NCBI GenBank assembly: GCA_022794035.1 | Contig: JAAWDX010000006.1 | Span: 1 to 64,000, forward strand | From: Lachnospiraceae bacterium | Lineage (GTDB): Bacteria; Bacillota; Clostridia; Lachnospirales; Bianqueaceae | Reading direction: 5' to 3' | Length of the DNA: 64,000 nucleotides | Shown here: positions 60,380 through 64,000 of the stretch, piece after piece | How the letters are laid out: the number at the start of each line of letters is the position of its first letter | Position numbering within the stretch: position 1 is the first letter of the stretch | Made by a program: the position numbers and the translations under genes | Notes under the pieces: model-generated | Seen by the model: only the letters and a program-made list of their open reading frames with translations | What the model was told of the DNA's origin: nothing | Databases searched by the model: none

Positions 60380-60931
60380 TTATACAGACATAACCTCTTT
60401 CGTCTTTGCTTCAACGCGCTGATCTACTTTTTTGATAAACTCGTCGGTCATCTTCTGCAGCTTTTCTTCAAGATTCTTTTGATCATCCTCTGTGATCTCA
60501 CTCTCTTTTTTCTGCTTTTTCAGCGCATCCATCATATCGCGGCGAATATTGCGAATCGCTACCTTTGCCGCTTCTCCCTTTTTCTTTACCTCTTTACTGG
60601 TTTCTTTTCTCTTCTCCTCCGTGAGCTCCGGAAATACGAGCCGCACCACCTTGCCGTCTGAAGTCGGATGGATCCCCAGCTCAGATGCGTTCAGCGCCTT
60701 CTCGATCTCTTTAATCAAGCTGGCATCCCACGGCTGAATCAAAAGCATACGCGGCTCCGGTACAGAGATGTTGCCTACCTGCTGCAGCGGTGTCGGCGTG
60801 CCGTAATAGTTCACAGTAATTCGGTCTAACACATGGGGATTCGCCCGTCCAACCCGAATTGTGTTGAACTCCTCGTCCAAGTTTACAATCGCTTTCTCCA
60901 TTCTGATTTTGCTCTGATCAATATCCTGCAT
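60380..60931 (-). CDS. frr: Ribosome recycling factor
   Basis: Splits post-termination ribosomes with EF-G. The 183 residues match the family length, with the VGRANPHVLDRITVNYYGTPTPLQQ block (about 27-51, split) and the VVRLVFPELTEEKRKE hinge region (about 104-119), then the helical tail. Follows pyrH by 61 nt, the standard pairing. Confidence 0.97.
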   Translation of the reverse strand: MQDIDQSKIRMEKAIVNLDEEFNTIRVGRANPHVLDRITVNYYGTPTPLQQVGNISVPEPRMLLIQPWDASLIKEIEKALNASELGIHPTSDGKVVRLVFPELTEEKRKETSKEVKKKGEAAKVAIRNIRRDMMDALKKQKKESEITEDDQKNLEEKLQKMTDEFIKKVDQRVEAKTKEVMSV

Positions 60932-60992
60932 GTGATGAGCCTCCTTTTATCATGATTTACTTTATAAAGCTTTCAAAGCATCGCGGACAGAA

Positions 60993-61688
60993 TCAGTACA
61001 GAACCGTCCCGATTGCTTCTCCTTTTACAGCCTTCAAAATACTCTGCTCTGCCTGCAGGGCAAACAGCTGCGCCGGCATCTGATTTTCCATGCAGAAGGC
61101 GGCTGCCGGCAGATCAATCACCTTTAGGTTCTGGCTCAGCAGCTCCTGATAGGACAATCTGTCATACTTTTTAGCATTCGCATTGAGAGCCGGATCGCTG
61201 TCATACACACCGTCCACACTCTTGGCCATCAAAATCATCTCGCACTCTGTCTGCACGGCATAAAGCGCTGTCCCCATATCGGTAGAGAAAAACGGATGCC
61301 CCGTGCCTCCGGCAAAGAACACAATCTTGCCTTCTTCCAGATCACGCACAGCCTTGTCCTTATTAAAGATCTCGGTATAAAGTCCAATTGCATACGGCGT
61401 ATAAACGGCTGTTTTCATGCCTTCTGTTTGAAAAATTTCAGAAACATACAGGCAGTTCATCACCGTGCCCAGCATGCCGATCTGATCTGCTTTGACCCGG
61501 TCAATGCCCTCTGCGCTGCGGCCGCGCCAAAAATTGCCGCCGCCAATCACAATCGCAATCTGTGTACCCGTCTCCGCTGCTTCCTTTACCTGCTTTGCCA
61601 CGGCTCTTGTCGTCTCTGCATCCAGTCCAAAGCCTTTTCCGCCGGAAAGCGCTTCTCCGCTCAGCTTGAGTAAAATTCGTCTATACAT
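60993..61688 (-). CDS. pyrH: UMP kinase
   Basis: Phosphorylates UMP to UDP; hexameric, unlike eukaryotic UMP/CMP kinases. The 231 residues show RILLKLSGEALSG (about 4-16), IAIVIGGGNFWRG (about 43-55), FAGGTGHPFFSTD (about 128-140) and the NTP-binding MAKSVDGVYDSDP (about 157-169). First gene of the pyrH-frr-uppS-cdsA-dxr-rseP-ispG-polC string. Confidence 0.97.
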   Translation of the reverse strand: MYRRILLKLSGEALSGGKGFGLDAETTRAVAKQVKEAAETGTQIAIVIGGGNFWRGRSAEGIDRVKADQIGMLGTVMNCLYVSEIFQTEGMKTAVYTPYAIGLYTEIFNKDKAVRDLEEGKIVFFAGGTGHPFFSTDMGTALYAVQTECEMILMAKSVDGVYDSDPALNANAKKYDRLSYQELLSQNLKVIDLPAAAFCMENQMPAQLFALQAEQSILKAVKGEAIGTVLY

Positions 61689-61727
61689 CGAAAGCTTCCT
61701 TTCTGCTTGGTCCCTGTCGTTTTGTTT

Positions 61728-61756
61728 ATTTTAGCATAATTTGACGCATTACGCAA
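61728..61756 (-). promoter_or_regulatory. Promoter of the pyrH operon
   Basis: TTGCGT (61756-61751) and TAAAAT (61733-61728) with a 17-bp spacer, starting right after the mannosidase stop codon. Confidence 0.6.
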
Positions 61757-61758
61757 GC

Positions 61759-64000
61759 TCAGGCTTTCTTTAGGCGCAGCGTTTTGATCTCAAAGGCCCG
61801 GAAATCCAGCTCGCAACTTCCTTCGCCCTCCAGCTTCTCCTGCACGTTTTCCAGCATGTCGCACACATATGCCTCATAGCCTGGAAGCGCCCAGCTTAGC
61901 TTGGCTGAAACCGCCGCCTTCTGCGCCTCATACAGACGCAAAATCAGATCCTTGCTGCCATCCTCCGCCGGCTTGACCGTCTCCAAAATCACATTGGGCT
62001 GGTCCACTGTAAACAGTGAGCCTGTTTGCGCTATGCGCGCCGTGCCCTTTGCTGCAAGCGGCTTCACATTCAGCTCATAGCCCTGGCGCACTGCCGGCGA
62101 CTGGGCAAAGCTGCCCTCCCATGCCGTAAACGCATAGGTAAAATGATGCATGCGGTTGTCGGCGCGCATCTCCGGGCTGGCCGACGCTGTGAGCAGCGTT
62201 AATTCAAGCGCGTTCTCATTAGCGCTCATCCCGTATTTGGCATCATTCAGTACCGCTGCGCCATGGCTGCCGTCGCATAGCGCGCTGTAGCGGTGATTGC
62301 ATACCTCAAAGCGGTCCTTATCGTAAGCCCGCGAGCGATGCACCGGCCGCTCCACATAGCCGAACTGCATCTCATTATACACCGTATCCGTATAGATCTG
62401 GACCGGAAATGCCACCTTCAGCAGGCGGTGCAGCTCCTTCCAGTCAATTTCCGTTTCAAATTCCAGCCGGTCGCTCTCGGCCTGCAGCCGGATCTGCTGT
62501 TTATAGGACGAATTGCCAATCCTGCCGCGCACCTCCAGCACGGCCTCCATCCCGCTCTCCTGCAGCACGCTGACCTCGATCTGCTCCGCTCCCGGAAGCT
62601 CCTGCAGCACATAATTAGAATCGATATCCCATGCATCAAACAGGCGCGGCACATCCTTGTACAGACGCAGGCGGTTCATGGGCTCAGCTGCCATCTCGCG
62701 GTCCGTCCCCGCCAGCCGATACGAAATCACCTCGCCCCGCTCATTGATCAGAGCCTTCAAGCGCCCATTCTCCATCAGATAGCCGCTCTGCGTTTTCGTG
62801 ACTACCGCCTGATTCATAAGCTGCTTCGCTTCCCGATTCGAAGGCACCAGCGACACCGCGCCGCACGGCGGCAACTTGACCATGACCGCCGCCTTGCCGC
62901 CCTTCCTGCCGACAGGCAGCTCTTCGCCATCTGCTGTCTGCACTCCGCCGCTCATCGACTCCGGCAGCTCAAGGATTGCCGTTCTGGGGAAGCTCAAGGA
63001 ATTAAAGACTGTCATTCCTTCTGCCGGTTCTGCTGTCAGCGCCTTGACGGCTCCTTCCGTCAGCTGCTGTGCTTTCTCGATCATGCTGCCCATTCTTTTT
63101 TCGGCTTCCTGATAAATCTCGGCGATGCCGGAACCTGGCAAAATATCATGGAACTGATGCAGCAGCAGCTCCTTCCAGAGCGCATCGGCCTGCTCCAGCG
63201 GGTACGGGACCTGCACCGCCTCCTGCGCAATGGCTCCCCAAAACTCCAGCTCCCGCATGGCAAGCTCGGCTCGTCGGTTGTTTTCCTTCACCTTTGCCTG
63301 CGCGGTATAGGTCCCTCGGTGCGCACTGAAATAGAGCTCTCCCCGGTAAGTATTCTTCGGGCCACCCGCCGCCTGCATATCTTCAAAAAACTCCTGAGGA
63401 CCGGCCATTTTCATTTTAACGCCGCCCTCCAGATTTTTTTGCCGCTCTGCATATTCTACATAATCGCGGGCAGGACCTCCGCCTCCGTCGCCGTAGCCAT
63501 AGGGAAAGAGAAATGCGTCCAGATCCCGCTTTTGCGTTCTCTGATTCCAGATTTTATTGGCTTCTGTGGGGGAGGTATAATAGGTATAGCTTGTCGGCAG
63601 GAAGGAGACCACCTTCGAGCCGTCCATGCCCTCCCAGGTAAAGTAGTGATACGGGAACTGCTCGCCCTCGTTATAGGACCAGAAAATCTTTTGCGTCACC
63701 AAATAGCGCACGCCGCAGCCTTGCAGGATCTGCGGGAGCGCCGCTGTATATCCAAATGTATCCGGCAGCCACAGCACCTGACTGTCCACATCAAACACTT
63801 CTTTATAATACCGTTTTCCATGAAGTAGCTGGCGGATCAGCGCCTCGCCGCTGCTCATATTGGTATCCGGCTCTACCCACATCGCGCCGTCTGCAATCCA
63901 CTGCCCTGTTTTAGCCGCCTTTAAAATCCGTTCAAAGAGCTCCGGATAATACTGACGGCACATTTCATAAGAGGCCGGCTGACTTTGAATAAATTTATAC
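61759..64000 (-). CDS. Alpha-mannosidase (GH38), 5' end cut by window edge
   Basis: Retaining glycosidase releasing alpha-mannose from glycans. The frame stays open through the right edge (residues before the first internal ATG read ...FIQSQPASYE, as in GH38), so the start is outside. About 747 codons are visible. Signatures: WVEPDTNMSSGEALIRQ, then VLWLPDTFGYTAALPQ where the Asp of P-D-T-F-G is the expected nucleophile; metal-site His residues in LLHQFHDILPGSGI; beta-rich C-terminal domains follow. The family is usually near 1000 residues, so roughly a quarter is missing. Cytoplasmic by the visible part. Fits gut mannan or host glycan use. Confidence 0.9.
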   Translation of the reverse strand, partial: YKFIQSQPASYEMCRQYYPELFERILKAAKTGQWIADGAMWVEPDTNMSSGEALIRQLLHGKRYYKEVFDVDSQVLWLPDTFGYTAALPQILQGCGVRYLVTQKIFWSYNEGEQFPYHYFTWEGMDGSKVVSFLPTSYTYYTSPTEANKIWNQRTQKRDLDAFLFPYGYGDGGGGPARDYVEYAERQKNLEGGVKMKMAGPQEFFEDMQAAGGPKNTYRGELYFSAHRGTYTAQAKVKENNRRAELAMRELEFWGAIAQEAVQVPYPLEQADALWKELLLHQFHDILPGSGIAEIYQEAEKRMGSMIEKAQQLTEGAVKALTAEPAEGMTVFNSLSFPRTAILELPESMSGGVQTADGEELPVGRKGGKAAVMVKLPPCGAVSLVPSNREAKQLMNQAVVTKTQSGYLMENGRLKALINERGEVISYRLAGTDREMAAEPMNRLRLYKDVPRLFDAWDIDSNYVLQELPGAEQIEVSVLQESGMEAVLEVRGRIGNSSYKQQIRLQAESDRLEFETEIDWKELHRLLKVAFPVQIYTDTVYNEMQFGYVERPVHRSRAYDKDRFEVCNHRYSALCDGSHGAAVLNDAKYGMSANENALELTLLTASASPEMRADNRMHHFTYAFTAWEGSFAQSPAVRQGYELNVKPLAAKGTARIAQTGSLFTVDQPNVILETVKPAEDGSKDLILRLYEAQKAAVSAKLSWALPGYEAYVCDMLENVQEKLEGEGSCELDFRAFEIKTLRLKKA

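Noticed and set aside
62293..63828. A 511-codon open frame antisense to the alpha-mannosidase
   Set aside because: It lies opposite a clear GH38 coding region with family motifs. Long antisense frames are common opposite GC-rich third positions, and its composition (His/Leu/Arg-rich) is not protein-like.

Overview
The window reads as a spore-forming, low-to-moderate GC Gram-positive of class Clostridia, most likely Lachnospiraceae. The evidence is the sporulation block (yabP, yabQ, divIC, spoIIE) beside tilS, hpt and ftsH, a PolC-type replicative polymerase, the rimP-nusA-ylxR-ylxQ-infB-rbfA string, and consensus sigma-A promoters with strong GGAGG ribosome binding sites. Nearly all genes lie on the minus strand. 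The plus-strand exceptions are a PqqD/radical-SAM pair, a sugar isomerase and one small helical protein. No tRNA, rRNA, CRISPR array or intact mobile element was seen.

Layout, left to right. (1) 1-570: end of an iron-linked operon (FeoB-associated Cys-rich protein, DUF2325) behind a consensus promoter whose start point is covered by a perfect 20-bp inverted repeat. (2) 584-1470: a membrane-anchored GT51 transglycosylase with a translationally coupled 49-aa membrane protein. (3) 1567-2855: a PqqD-like RiPP recognition protein and a SPASM radical SAM enzyme with no visible precursor. (4) 2896-7489: a complete Bce-type peptide-antibiotic sensing and export module. (5) 7644-12650: a 1668-aa cell-wall protein with a beta-helix region, 276-bp DNA repeats coding Asp-rich calcium-binding-like motifs, and a variant sorting signal. 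(6) 12868-20946: pckA, a tandem GNAT protein, an unknown membrane protein, cytidine deaminase, and the lysS/greA/dusB/coaX operon. (7) 21014-29196: ftsH, hpt, tilS, spoIIE, divIC, yabQ, yabP, rqcP and hup. (8) 29352-33211: the most unusual region, a four-gene cassette (acyl carrier protein, nucleotidyltransferase, FkbH-like enzyme, BtrH-like protein) joined by 4-nt overlaps and preceded by two diverged copies of an 84-bp promoter plus double-hairpin unit. (9) 33282-38722: tandem-OB SSB-like protein, sugar isomerase, a decayed insertion sequence, an S1-domain protein, and rsgA behind a probable attenuator. (10) 38741-50452: bioY and the rimP-to-alaS translation and RNA operon. (11) 50563-61688: an enlarged PolC, the isoprenoid and envelope genes ispG, rseP, dxr, cdsA, uppS, then frr and pyrH. 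(12) 61759-end: a GH38 alpha-mannosidase cut by the right edge.

Most of the window is ordinary housekeeping and sporulation DNA. The accessory parts worth attention are the ACP/FkbH cassette with its duplicated structured leader, the PqqD/radical-SAM pair, the repeat-rich surface protein, and several compact regulatory elements. The neatest of these is a 46-bp sequence that appears to serve at once as alaS terminator, BirA operator and bioY -35 region. All functional names come from motif recognition and gene order; no database search was run.
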